Positions 1-9,067 of a stretch of DNA of 64,000 nucleotides are shown here, in pieces. This DNA is from Scylla paramamosain (Eukaryota > Arthropoda > Malacostraca > Decapoda > Portunidae), in the NCBI RefSeq assembly GCF_035594125.1, contig NC_087185.1:12554164-12618163 (forward strand), read 5' to 3'. The position numbers were made by a program, and so were the translations under genes. The first letter of the stretch is position 1, and every line of letters begins with the position of its first letter. Below the pieces are notes generated by a model. It worked only from the letters and a program-made list of their open reading frames with translations. It did not search any database and was not told the origin of the DNA.

Positions 1-56
1 AGTAAAAAATGCACATCGAAGTGATCAAACAAAGGGGAGAGAGAGAGAAAACGAAG

Positions 57-58
<2 letters not shown>

Positions 59-131
<73 letters not shown>
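59..131. repeat. (GA)n microsatellite
   Basis: Uninterrupted GA dinucleotide tract of about 73 bp. A shorter GA run sits just upstream at 37-48. Any arginine/glutamate ORF across it is an artefact of the repeat. Bases 132-525 hold no recognisable gene. Confidence 0.97.
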
Positions 132-133
<2 letters not shown>

Positions 134-525
134 CACACACACGGGCAGAAACAGAAAACTCAGCCAGTCAGTGGATATCTCGAACTAAACACGCTTTCCT
201 CTCTTCTAATTTTCTGTAATACCTCACCTGCTCCATTGCTAGAATAAGGCAGCGATGAATACTCATCTCGATGTTTCATGTAATGTGAAGCCAACAAATT
301 CTTGCAGTTGTACCAACGATTTTCTCTCACGCTGATCTCTTTTAAGCTCACTATCCTGCTGGCACCAGCGCCACTGTGTGGAATATTGCTTAAGCCACTC
401 TTTATCCAAAAAATACAAATACACGATATTATGTTTGTGACCTTTCCCAGTTGAAATTATTTGGAATCATGCGCAACCTAACCTTTATGTAACAAAATCT
501 TGCTATAATTAAAAAGTCCCAATAA

Positions 526-553
526 TGTGTGTGTGTGTGTGTGTGTGTGTGTG
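526..553. repeat. (TG)n microsatellite at SINE tail
   Basis: About 28 bp of TG repeat directly abutting the 3' end of the minus-strand SINE. On the minus strand it reads as a (CA)n tail following an ATT-rich stretch, so it probably grew from the SINE's own simple-sequence tail. Confidence 0.9.
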
Positions 554-554
554 A

Positions 555-960
555 TGATAAATGATGGTAATAATAATATTCGGTTTATTAATCTTGCAGC
601 CTTACTGCTGAAAATCCACATGTTAGATATGAACTAACATGCTACATCTTAAGTATACATTAACCCTAAGGAAGTATCTTACACTCTGATGCTGTGGCAG
701 CCGAATGGCGCCGACAACCTGGTATAACAGGCCCTAGGTGATCAAGACACCCGGTGTGTATTTTTCTTTTCAGAGTTTGTTTCTCCTACTTATGCAGCGG
801 GTCACAGCTCCTGACTTAAACTTACACAAGGTATCTAATCTAATCACTGCTAGGTGAACAGTAGCTACACTGCCCAAAGACTTTGACCACGCCCCGGATT
901 TGAACCTGTGCCCTCCCAATTGTGAATCGGGCGCGCTAGCCACTACGCCACCAGGGCCGG
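555..960 (-). mobile_element. tRNA-derived SINE
   Basis: Minus-strand SINE of about 405 bp. It has a tRNA-like head (884-958), an unrelated body, and an AT-rich 3' end with ATT repeats running into (CA)n. The head carries a good pol III A box (TGGCGTAGTGG) and B box (GGTTCAAATCC). The head-body-tail order is what defines a tRNA-SINE. The partner LINE that mobilises it cannot be identified here, since the body has no clear match to the LINE 3' ends in this window. Exact ends were not confirmed by a target-site duplication. Confidence 0.8.
884..958 (-). promoter_or_regulatory. tRNA-like pol III promoter head of the SINE
   Basis: About 75 nt that fold as a degraded cloverleaf: anticodon stem CCCGA/TTGGG (one G-T pair), loop TTCACAA, T arm with GGTTCAAATCC. 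The loop places CAC in the anticodon position, so a valine tRNA ancestor is plausible. There is no mature CCA end and the transcript would continue into the SINE body, so this is an internal promoter and not a working tRNA gene. Confidence 0.7.
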
Positions 961-1332
961 TATACATAAACTTTTTAACAGGCTAAAAAGAATTTTAGTC
1001 ACTAGTTTTACTTTTATTGCTAAAAATTCCTTAAAAGTAGTGCATATTTAAAAAACCCTAAAATATTTTTAGCGGCTAGGAGGGGTATTCCTAATCCGCC
1101 TAATATTACCTTTAGCCGGCAGGATGACAGCTCAATACCTCAATTTTCGGCAAAGGAAAGGTGTCCTACTAGAATATGGTGCTGTTCAGCTGATCGAGAG
1201 AGTTCTGCCTGTCCTTGGTGACATTCTTTATGTGATAGAACTTGTGAGGGATGCACTAGGGAGTCGCAATGCAGGGAGTAAGATGAGACAATGTAAATAC
1301 GAGATGAGATGAGACACAAAGACGTTATGTAA

Positions 1333-1497
1333 GCTGGAGGATTCCCCACTGTCATTAGTGTTATTGATGGCACACATATAAGAATTATTGTATCCAGAGG
1401 TTAGGAGGCAGAATATGTAAACAAGGCATGAAATAAAGCTAATTGTAGAATGCAAATGTAGCTCATGACACAGATATCCATTTTAAATTGTGTTTTG

Positions 1498-1500
<3 letters not shown>
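1333..1500 (+). pseudogene. PIF/Harbinger-type transposase remnant
   Basis: The frame starting at 1333 reads AGGFPTVISVIDGTHIRI and continues, with three in-frame stops, toward a stretch ending LNCVLA. GFP-VI--IDGTH is the hallmark first-Asp motif of PIF/Harbinger (HARBI1-type) DDE transposases. The Asp codon is 1366-1368. The similarity stops exactly where a (GT)n tract begins, just before the expected WPGS motif. Upstream (1100-1330) may contain more of the element, but I cannot align it by eye. Dead copy. Confidence 0.6.

Positions 1501-1577
<77 letters not shown>
1500..1577. repeat. (GT)n microsatellite
   Basis: About 78 bp of pure GT. It truncates the Harbinger-like reading frame. Bases 1578-2276 contain no recognisable gene, only AT-rich unique-looking sequence. 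Confidence 0.97.
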
Positions 1578-1578
<1 letters not shown>

Positions 1579-2276
1579 AACTTACCCGTCACCTTACAGT
1601 CTAAGCAACTGGAATTTAATTCATCTTTCTGCATTCAACTTAATAACCTCACCCAGATACTCTTATAACCTTGCTGAGAGTAAGTACAATTTAACAAATC
1701 ATTCTGAATTCAACCAAATTAACCAAGTCATCTCACAGCTGCTTGTAGGGAGTTAAATTTAATACAGCTAATTGCATTCAGTTTAACTCATGCATCCCCA
1801 CAGCTACTTGCAGGGAAAAGCCGAATTTTGAAAATAATTTTCCACTAAGCAGAAACTGTTATGTCATCCAATTATCCTGACAGAGCTGCCTCTCTCTTTC
1901 TTGGTTTGGCCAAGCTGCCCCCACCATTGTTGTGTTGACATCCACGGGGTGGGTTTGAGTCTCAGCTCGCCTCATGTATTAATCTCATAAAATATAACAA
2001 TAGTTCGGATTTTTTTTTCATCGAAATGTGAAACAAATTAACATTAAATACTTGTATGTATTGTTTTGACATTCGAGTACAATAGCATAATGGTTAAGGT
2101 CTTTCTTAAGGCGCTAAACATAACAAATATAGCGAGTTTACATTTTACTTTTACTACTAGCTAAAAGAGATTTAAGAAAACTTTTATAGTTTCTTGTATA
2201 CAGTTCTAGCATTTACTTTTAGCTAGGAGTAAATTTAAAGTCTTTTAGGGGTTTTTAAGTATACGGACCCAGATGG

Positions 2277-2595
2277 TCAATGAATGATGCTGTTGCTCGT
2301 GGCACTGAGAGGGCAGTGGGGCAACTTGGGTTGGTCTGGTATTTTCCAGAGAAACTTATCCAAGTGGATCTTAATGTTTTCCAGACTAGCTTCATTTGAG
2401 TCGTGCAGATGTATGGGCAGAGCGTTGAAGAGATGTGGGCCTCTTGGTGCAAAGGCATTCTCTTTCAGCGTCGAGCAGGCAACGTTGCCGCGACCCGGGA
2501 CATAAATACGGACCGAGGGTATCTGAGGATGATTGAAAGCCTCAAGTCTGGCTTCAGGGGTTCCCTCCAGAACGTATGCTGCTTCTTGATGCGAG

Positions 2596-2599
<4 letters not shown>
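2277..2599 (-). pseudogene. LINE reverse transcriptase C-terminal fragment
   Basis: The minus-strand frame contains RGPHLFNALPIHLHD, then LDKFLWKIPDQP before its stop. A 'RGPRLFNALP ... LD-FL--IPDEP' tail is typical of the C-terminus of CR1/Rex-group LINE polymerases, which share the motif order with fish and arthropod elements. Only about the last 105 residues remain. The upstream side is replaced by a (GA)n tract. This is not a host gene. Confidence 0.6.

Positions 2600-2683
<84 letters not shown>
2600..2683. repeat. (AG)n microsatellite
   Basis: 84 bp of AG repeat immediately upstream (in minus-strand sense) of the LINE C-terminal fragment. Confidence 0.97.
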
Positions 2684-2686
<3 letters not shown>

Positions 2687-2690
2687 CGTG

Positions 2691-3226
2691 CAGAGCAGTG
2701 TCCAGGTCACTTAAGGGTGGGATTTTTGTTATATTACGCTTACTATTATCATTATTAATGTTCACTCTGTGAGGCCCCACGGGAGGCCTACGGTTACTCC
2801 GGTGTGATGGACAAGACTTCCGTGCACTGTGTTATATTTTCCCTGTGTTAGTTGACAAGAGCTGTAGTCTCCTTTTCCTTTTGTTTCCTCCCAAGTGCAG
2901 TGTCTCATCGTCTTGTGTGTGTGTCAAATGCTACTAATGTCCAGGCTGGCGAATGTGCTTGCCTAGAATTAGAGGATAATCTCATAACGTGCGTTAGACT
3001 ACAATTGTCCACATTCTTCCCGGAGTTCCACTAATTTTCAGGAGGTGGGATCTGTTTTCTGGAAGATTGTGGATACATTAATGTCTGGCCAGAGCTTATC
3101 ATTTTTTGTTGGGTGATTGTCCAATTAGGTATTATACCTCGACTTGTGAGTACATTGTCTGTACTGTCTGTCCCCTTAGAACGCAGATTATTAATTCTTT
3201 CCAGCAAGAAGATTTAAGTTAGTGGT
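2691..3226. other. No gene seen; possible gypsy flank
   Basis: No convincing ORF. Bases 3113-3145 resemble one arm of the palindrome at 36392-36538 (shared GGTGATTGTCCAAT and TATACCTC). The segment therefore probably belongs to the upstream or LTR part of the gypsy copy whose gag begins at 3648. Confidence 0.4.
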
Positions 3227-3543
3227 TGTTATATTTCCTTCTTGGTTGGTGGGTGAAACCGAGTGGTGACCTCAAAGAGTTTACAATTACAGACGACCAG
3301 CAAAGGACTGGATTCGTCATATTTGTGCCCTGCATTAAACTCATGTAGCAGATGGCTTAGGGACGCCGTGAGAGGGGCAGAACCTGGTGTTGCGACCGTT
3401 TTCTGAAGGCTGCAGGAGTCCAGAAGGACCCTGTAAACTCGTAGTTGGGCCCCGCACTACACTACGTAGGAGGAAGGGTAGGAAAGTTGATCCAAGTCAG
3501 TGGCAGCTGTGAGAGCGGCGCAATCTGTGGTAGTAGCAGAAAT
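3227..3543 (+). mobile_element. 5' LTR/leader and primer-binding region of gypsy copy E1
   Basis: This stretch aligns by eye with the reverse complement of 36102-36383 in copy E2. It starts TGTTAT and ends GTAGCA, next to a putative primer-binding site TGGCGACC at 3544-3551. In E2 the same position reads GTAACA followed by TGGCGACCTCG. Because homology between the copies extends further upstream, the true LTR start may lie before 3227. Confidence 0.5.
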
Positions 3544-3647
3544 TGGCGACCTCGCTAAGATCGCTGGAAGCTTCGTAGACACGTGGGGGAGACAGTTGCT
3601 TGTTATTTGTTTCGCTGTCCTTTGTGTGCCCGCACTCAGCTTACGCC

Positions 3648-4578
3648 ATGGAGGATAGGGCTGGTAGCAGGAGTATTCACGACCCGAGTCTCCTGCCTTT
3701 GCCGGAAGTGGCAGTGTAGATTCGACAGTTTGGTGTCAAGACACTGAGTCCCATAGATAGTGCCCAAGGATGTGTCAGCCCTGTCCACAGTATTGGTGGA
3801 CAGAAGGCACGTCTGAGGAGATGAGATTTAAGTTGGATATGAGAAGAATAGAGTCGGAAGAGACTAGAGAAGCTAAGAGATAGAAGGTCGAAAAGGAGAT
3901 GAAGAGGTATGAGTTGGAAGCTAAAGCTGTAGTTAAAGACTGAGGAGATTAGGGAAGCCAAGAGGCTTGAAGCAGAGAAAGAGGCGACGTTGACTGAGGC
4001 GGAAGAGAAATGAATGTATGAGAGATGAATGTATGCTAGAATGTATGAGAGGCAGAGAGAGATGAAAATGTTTGAGGCAAAAAGAGAGAAGGAAGAGGCT
4101 GAGAGGAACAGAATATTTAAGTTAGGGAAGACTCAAACAAAAGTTAATTCACCTCATGGCTTGAGAAGAGAAGGAGTGAAGGAAGATACAGTAGAGTGCC
4201 AGATGGTGAGGAGTTTGAAGTTAATACCCAATGGTTCACAAGATTTCAGAAAGGCAGCTAAATTTCATTGGCCGGAGGAGAGATGGGTTGGCCTGGTAGC
4301 TAATATGTTGAAGGGCTAGGCCTTATAAGTTAATGACAGCTTGTCAGTGGAGGATTTAATTGATTATGAGCAGTTTAAGGCTGACATCCTGCGAACCTAC
4401 TAGCTGTGGCAAGAGGCTTATAAGCTGCAGTTCCATGGAAGGAAGAAAATGCCTAGTGATTCTTATCTTGATTTTGATTTGATCTTGATTTTGTGAATGT
4501 CGCCGAGAAGGAAAATATACCGTTGCTCCGGGAGAAGAGGTTTAAAAGCCTAAAGGAGGTACCTACTGGGCAAATGGC
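3648..4578 (+). pseudogene. Gypsy-type gag polyprotein, copy E1 (broken)
   Basis: Starts at ATG 3648 (MEDRAGSRSIHDPSLLPLP), which aligns with ATG 35995 on the minus strand in E2. The N-terminal part is strongly charged (R/E/K-rich, likely coiled coil, e.g. REKEEAERNRIFKL). It is followed by a SCAN-like gag core: KLIPN, FRKAAKFHWPEERWVGL, SVEDLIDYEQFKADILRTY, YKLQFHG. Several in-frame stops and frameshifts break it. The copy ends abruptly at 4578, where the LTR of a different gypsy element begins. Gag forms the capsid-like particle of LTR retrotransposons. No zinc knuckle or protease is present here. Confidence 0.75.
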
Positions 4579-4926
4579 TGATGTTCAGTTCGGGCAGCCG
4601 ACAGTAAACAAACACCGTGATCCCCTTTCAAGTTTACAGTGAGACAGTCTTATACAAGTGCGTGCCTGGCAGAGAGTAGAGGTACAAGTGGCGAGGAGCG
4701 CGAGGCGTGTATGCCCTCCTAGCATACCTAACTCCCTGTCGTCAGATCGGGTGGGCCGTTCGGGACTAATCTGGACGGTCCTATGAAGCATTAACATGAA
4801 TTCAATTGCCCAAATATACATATCACACCTTCCCCCAAAAGTACACTACATATAACCTTAATTGCTTAAACTGTACATATCACACATTCCCCATTACATT
4901 ACAAAGAATATAAATGTCACACATCA
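4579..4926 (-). mobile_element. 3' LTR of a second gypsy element (element F)
   Basis: 348 bp bounded by perfect inverted termini TGATGT (4579-4584) and ACATCA (4921-4926). The adjacent bases 4927-4938 read CCCCTCCCTTTC, i.e. a minus-strand polypurine tract ending GGGG directly before the LTR's TG. Integrase C-terminal coding follows at 5103 and beyond. That order (IN, PPT, LTR) fixes the orientation as minus. The LTR contains repeated units in which a G run precedes TGTGATATGTA. The second LTR is not in the window because the element is cut at about 5325. Confidence 0.8.
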
Positions 4927-5102
4927 CCCCTCCCTTTCAAAGAACAATCCATGACAGTATGGGCCCTTAAGAATAGATAGCCGCGTACCTCCGGTGCAAT
5001 TGCAACTGCTCAGGAGCGTGGCTGCATCTCTTCCAAAGTCGTAGAGGTTGGCGCTGGCCCTCTCCGTCAGCGGGAAACGTTCCCCAGGTTCGCCCACACG
5101 TG

Positions 5103-5325
5103 TTAGCCGCTGCTGTGGTAGAAGGTAACTCTGAGCGGCGTCGACGTGATGAGTGGTCGGTAAGGCCATAAAAACCTTCGATTCTTCCAGTATATGCAGC
5201 CACTGCCCAGCTTTACCAAGTATGTACGTCGCTTGCCGATGCCAGCCAGTATGCCAACTCTGTCCCAAAGCCCAGTGGTGTTGTTCTGAAGATCAACCTT
5301 GGAAGTAATGTGAAGCATTCTCAGC
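5103..5325 (-). pseudogene. Gypsy integrase C-terminal (GPY/F-like) module
   Basis: The minus frame reads NNTTGLWDRVGILAGIG, then RRTYLVKLGSGCIYWKNRRF and LWP before a stop at 5103. The pattern LWD-xG-I--I---R-Y-V-L--G--Y-RNRR-L-P matches the GPY/F module at the end of gypsy-group integrases. Only this C-terminus survives, and the upstream pol is lost where family A copy A2 begins. It belongs with the PPT and LTR at 4579-4940. Confidence 0.7.
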
Positions 5326-5370
5326 AGGAGGCACTAGGCACCTGCCGAAACGATAATTACTCCCAGTGAA
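5326..5370 (+). mobile_element. First 45 bp of LINE copy A2 (5' UTR start)
   Basis: Near-identical to 27489-27533, the start of the 5' UTR in copy A4 (shared GAAACGATAATTACTCCC). Sequence upstream differs between the two loci, so this is probably the true 5' end of the family. The rest of A2 resumes at about 8127, after the antisense A1 insertion. Confidence 0.75.
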
Positions 5371-5371
5371 G

Positions 5372-8122
5372 AATTTTTTTTTTTTTTTATGTAGGAAAAA
5401 AACTGGCCAAGGGCAACAAAAATCTAATAAAAAAAATGCCCACTGAGATGCCAGTCCATAAAAGGGTCAAAGCGTGATCAAAAACTGGTGGATAAGTGTC
5501 TTGAAACCTCCCTCTTGAAGGAATTCAAGTCATAGGAAGGTGGAAATACAGAAGCAGGCAGGGAGTTCCAGAGTTTACCAGAGAAAGGGATGAATGATTG
5601 AGAATACTGGTTAACTCTTGCATTAGAGAGGTGGACAGAATAGGGGTGAGAGAAAGAAGAAAGTCTTGTGCTGCGAGGCCGCGGAAGGAGGTGAGGCATG
5701 CAGTTAGCAAGATCAAAAGAGCAGTTAGCATGAAAATAGCGGTAGAAGACAGCTGGATATGCAACATTGCGGCGGTGGGAGAGAGGTTGAAGACAGTCAG
5801 TTAGAGGAGAGGAGTTGATGAGAAGAAAAGCTTTTGATTCCACCCTGTCTAGAAGAGCAGTATGAGTGGAACCCCCCCAGACATGTAAAGCATACTACAT
5901 ACATGGACGGATAAGGCCCTTGTACAGAGTTGGCAGCTGGGGGGGTGAGAAAAACTGGCGGAGACGTCTCAGAACACCTAACTTCATAGAAGCTGTTTTA
6001 GCTAGAGATGAGATGTGAAGTTTCCAGTTCAGATTATAAGTAAAGGACAGACCGAGGATGTTCAGTGTAGAAGAGGGGGACAGTTGAGTGTCATTGAAGA
6101 AGAGGGAATAGTCGTCTGGAAGGTTGTGTCGAGTTGATAGATGGAGGAATTGAGTTTTTGAGGCATTGAACAATACCAAGTTTGCTCTGCCCCAATAAGA
6201 AATTTTAGAAAGATCAGAAGTCAAGCGTTCTGTGGCTTCCCTGCGTGATATGTTTACCTCCTGAAGGGTTGTACGTCTATGAAAAGACATGGAAAAGTGC
6301 AGGGTGGTATCATCAACGTAGGAGTGGATAGGACAAGAAATTTGGTTTAGAAGATCATTAATGAATAATAAGAAGAGAGTGGGTGACAGGACAGAACCCT
6401 GAGGAACACCACTGTTAATAGATTTAGGAGAAGAACAGTGACCGTCTACCACAGCAGCAATAGAGCGGTCAGAAAGGAAACTTGAGATGAAGTTACAGAG
6501 AGAAGGATAGAAACCGTAAGAGGGTAGTTTGGAAATCAAAGCTTTGTGCCAGACTCTATCAAAGGCTTTTGATATGTCCAAGGTAACAGCAAAAGTTTCA
6601 CCAAAATCTCTAAAAGAGGATGACCAAGACTCAGTAAGGAAAGCCAGAAGATCACCAGTAGAGCGGCCTTGACGGAACCCATACTGGCGATCAGATAGAA
6701 GGTTGTGAAGTGATAGATGTTTAAGAATATTCCTGTTGAGCATAGATTGAAAAACGTTAGATAGACGGGAAATTAAAGCAATAGGACGGTTGTTTCAGGG
6801 ATTAGAGCGGTCACCCTTTTTTAGGAACAGGCTGAATGTAGGCAAACTTCCAACAAGAAGGAAAGGTAGATGTTGGCAGACAGAGCTGAAAGAGTTTGAC
6901 TAGGCAAGGTACAAACACGGAGGCACAGTTTCGGAGAACAATAGGAGGGACCCCATCAGGTCCATAAGCCTTCCGAGGGTTTAGGCCAGCGAGGGCATGG
7001 AAAACATCATTGCGAAGAATTTTAATTGGTGGCATGAAGTAGTCAGAGGGTGGAGGAGAGGGAGGAACAAGCCCAGAATCGTCCAAGGTAGAGTTTTTAG
7101 CAAAGGTTTGAGCAAAGAGTTCAGCTTTAAAACTAGATGTGATAGCAGTGGTGCCATCTGGTTGAAGTAGAGGAGGGAAAGAAGAAGAAGCAAAGTTATT
7201 GGAGATATTTTTGGCTAGATGCCAGAAATCACGAGGGCAGTTAGATCTTGAAAGGTTTTGACATTTTCTGTTAATGAAGGAGTTTTTGGCTAGTTGGAGA
7301 ACAGACTTGACATGGTTCCGGGCAGAAATATAAAGTGCATGAGATTCTGGTGATGGAAGTCTTAAGTACCTTTTGTGGACCACCTCTCTATCATGTATAG
7401 CACGAGAACAAGCTGTGTTAAACCAAGGTTTAGAAGGTTTAAGACGAGAAAAAGAGTGAGGAATGTACGCCTCCATGCCAGACACTATCACCTGTTATGC
7501 GCTCAGCACACAAAGACGGGTCTCTGACACGGAAGCAGTAGTCATTCCAAGGAAAATCAGCAAAATACCTCCTCAGGTCCCCCCAACTAGCAGAGGCAAA
7601 ATGCCAGAGGCACCTTCGCTTAGGGGGATCCTGAGGAGGGACTGGAGTGATAGGACAAGATAAAGATATGAGATTGTGATCGGAGGAGCCCAACGGAGAA
7701 GAAAGGGTGACAGCATAAGCAGAAGGATTAGAGGTCGGGAAAAGGTCAAGAATGTTGGGCGTATCTCCAAGACGGTCAGGAATACGAGTAGGATGTTGCA
7801 CCAATTGCTATAGGTCATGGAGGATAGCAAAGTTGTAGGCTAGTTCATCAGGATGGTCAGTGAAGGGAGAGGGAAGCCAAAGCTGGTGGTGAACATTGAA
7901 GTCTCCAAGAATGGAGATCTCTGCAAAAGGGAAGAGGGTCAGAATGTGCTCCACTTTGGAAGTTAAGTAGTCAAAGAATTTCTTATAGTCAGAGGAGTTA
8001 GGAGAGAGGTATACAGCACAGATAAATTTAGTATGAGAATGACTCTGTAGTCGTAGCCAGATGGTGGAAAACTCAGAAGATTCAAGAGCGTGGGCACGAG
8101 AGCAGGTTAAGTCATTAACTAA
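5372..8122 (-). mobile_element. LINE family A, copy A1 (antisense, 5'-truncated)
   Basis: About 2.75 kb. The 3' end has a T run at 5374-5388 (poly(A) on the minus strand) preceded by the family 3' UTR (GTTGCCCTTGGCCAG-type motif). The 5' end is truncated inside the endonuclease at about 8122. It lies inside the 5' UTR of A2 in opposite orientation. Family A is an APE-type non-LTR element, jockey/CR1 group by its motifs, with endonuclease and reverse transcriptase in one frame and no RNase H. Confidence 0.85.
5478..8122 (-). pseudogene. Endonuclease-reverse transcriptase of A1 (frameshifted)
   Basis: Reading down the minus strand. Endonuclease frames start at about 8122 and include 7439-7804, with [16 protein letters not shown] frameshift then leads into 6811-7491, with the RT entry motif [16 protein letters not shown] and ending [11 protein letters not shown] stop or shift follows, then 5895-6743: palm motif [17 protein letters not shown], motif [12 protein letters not shown], and YVDD in place of YADD. 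The last frame is 5478-5843, with SFKREVSRHLSTSF at the terminus. The Ala to Val change in the catalytic box is tolerated in some reverse transcriptases, but three frame breaks make the copy non-functional. Confidence 0.85.
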
Positions 8123-8260
8123 AGTATTGGATCACTAAACCCATCTGTGACCCCACTAAACGTTTCCCTTTATGTCTCACAACACAAGGGGCAGCCACAC
8201 CCTGCCCTCTAAAGACAACTCTCTTCCTTCACAGAAAACTACAAGCACCTAATTACACAC

Positions 8261-9067
8261 ATGGCGACTCCTACACCAGCCTCGGGGTCCCCATCTCGGG
8301 AGGGGACCACAAATGTCCCCAGGTCGGACTGCTCTTCTGGTATCGACCCTAAGTGTCTTGATACCCCCCTCAACTTTTTCTTTATTAACTTCTGCAACAT
8401 TCGCGGTCTTAGATCTAATTTTCAATCTGTAGAACACCACCTGTTCTCTTCTAAACCTCATCTTCTTTTCCTCACTGACGCACGGGTGTGTGAGGTAACT
8501 GACAGTAGCATCTTTTCTGTTCCCTCCTACTTTTTCAATCCTCATTTTCAATACAAAGATGGATGTTGTGTCTATGTGCGCAACAACCTATCCTGCTCTT
8601 GCGCCCACGCTCTTGAATCTTCTACCATCTGGCTACGACTACGGAGTCACCCACAAACTAAATTTATTTGTACTGTATACCTCTCACCTAACTCCTCTGA
8701 CTATAAGAAATTATTTGACTTCTTAATTTCCAAAGTGAAGCACATTCAGTCGAGTCTCTTCCCTTTTGCGGATATCTCCATTCTTGGAGACTTCAATGTT
8801 TATCACCAGCGTTGGCTTTCCTCTTCTTTCACTGACCATCCTGGTGAGCTAGCCTTCAGCTTTGCTCTCATTCATGACCTTGAGCAATTGGTGCAACATC
8901 CTACTCATATCCCTGACCGTCTTCGAGATACGCTCAACATTTTTTACCTTTTCCTAACCTCTAGTCCTACTTATGTTGCTACTCAATCTTCTTCGTTGGG
9001 CTCGTCCGATCACAATTCATATCTGTATCTTGTCCTATCGCTTCAATCCCTCGTCAGGATCCCCTAA
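8261..9067 (+). CDS. LINE A2 endonuclease region (ORF)
   Basis: 268-residue ORF starting [15 protein letters not shown], the same N-terminus as copy A4, about 35 residues before the APE endonuclease fold. Endonuclease landmarks: [14 protein letters not shown] (N-terminal Asn motif), [13 protein letters not shown] (Asp/Asn metal-binding motif) and LGSSDHNS (terminal Asp-His). The ATG follows a 5' UTR shared with A4, and no separate ORF1 precedes it. The ORF ends at a frameshift after SSDHN, so only the nuclease half is open. The enzyme would nick target DNA to start target-primed reverse transcription. This copy is degraded. Confidence 0.75.
   Translation: MATPTPASGSPSREGTTNVPRSDCSSGIDPKCLDTPLNFFFINFCNIRGLRSNFQSVEHHLFSSKPHLLFLTDARVCEVTDSSIFSVPSYFFNPHFQYKDGCCVYVRNNLSCSCAHALESSTIWLRLRSHPQTKFICTVYLSPNSSDYKKLFDFLISKVKHIQSSLFPFADISILGDFNVYHQRWLSSSFTDHPGELAFSFALIHDLEQLVQHPTHIPDRLRDTLNIFYLFLTSSPTYVATQSSSLGSSDHNSYLYLVLSLQSLVRIP

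Noticed and set aside
884..958. A functional tRNA gene
   Set aside because: The fold is degraded and followed by a SINE body and simple-sequence tail.
2058..2140. A second tRNA-SINE (A-box-like TAGCATAATGGTTAAGG)
   Set aside because: No B box follows at the expected distance and no tRNA fold could be drawn.
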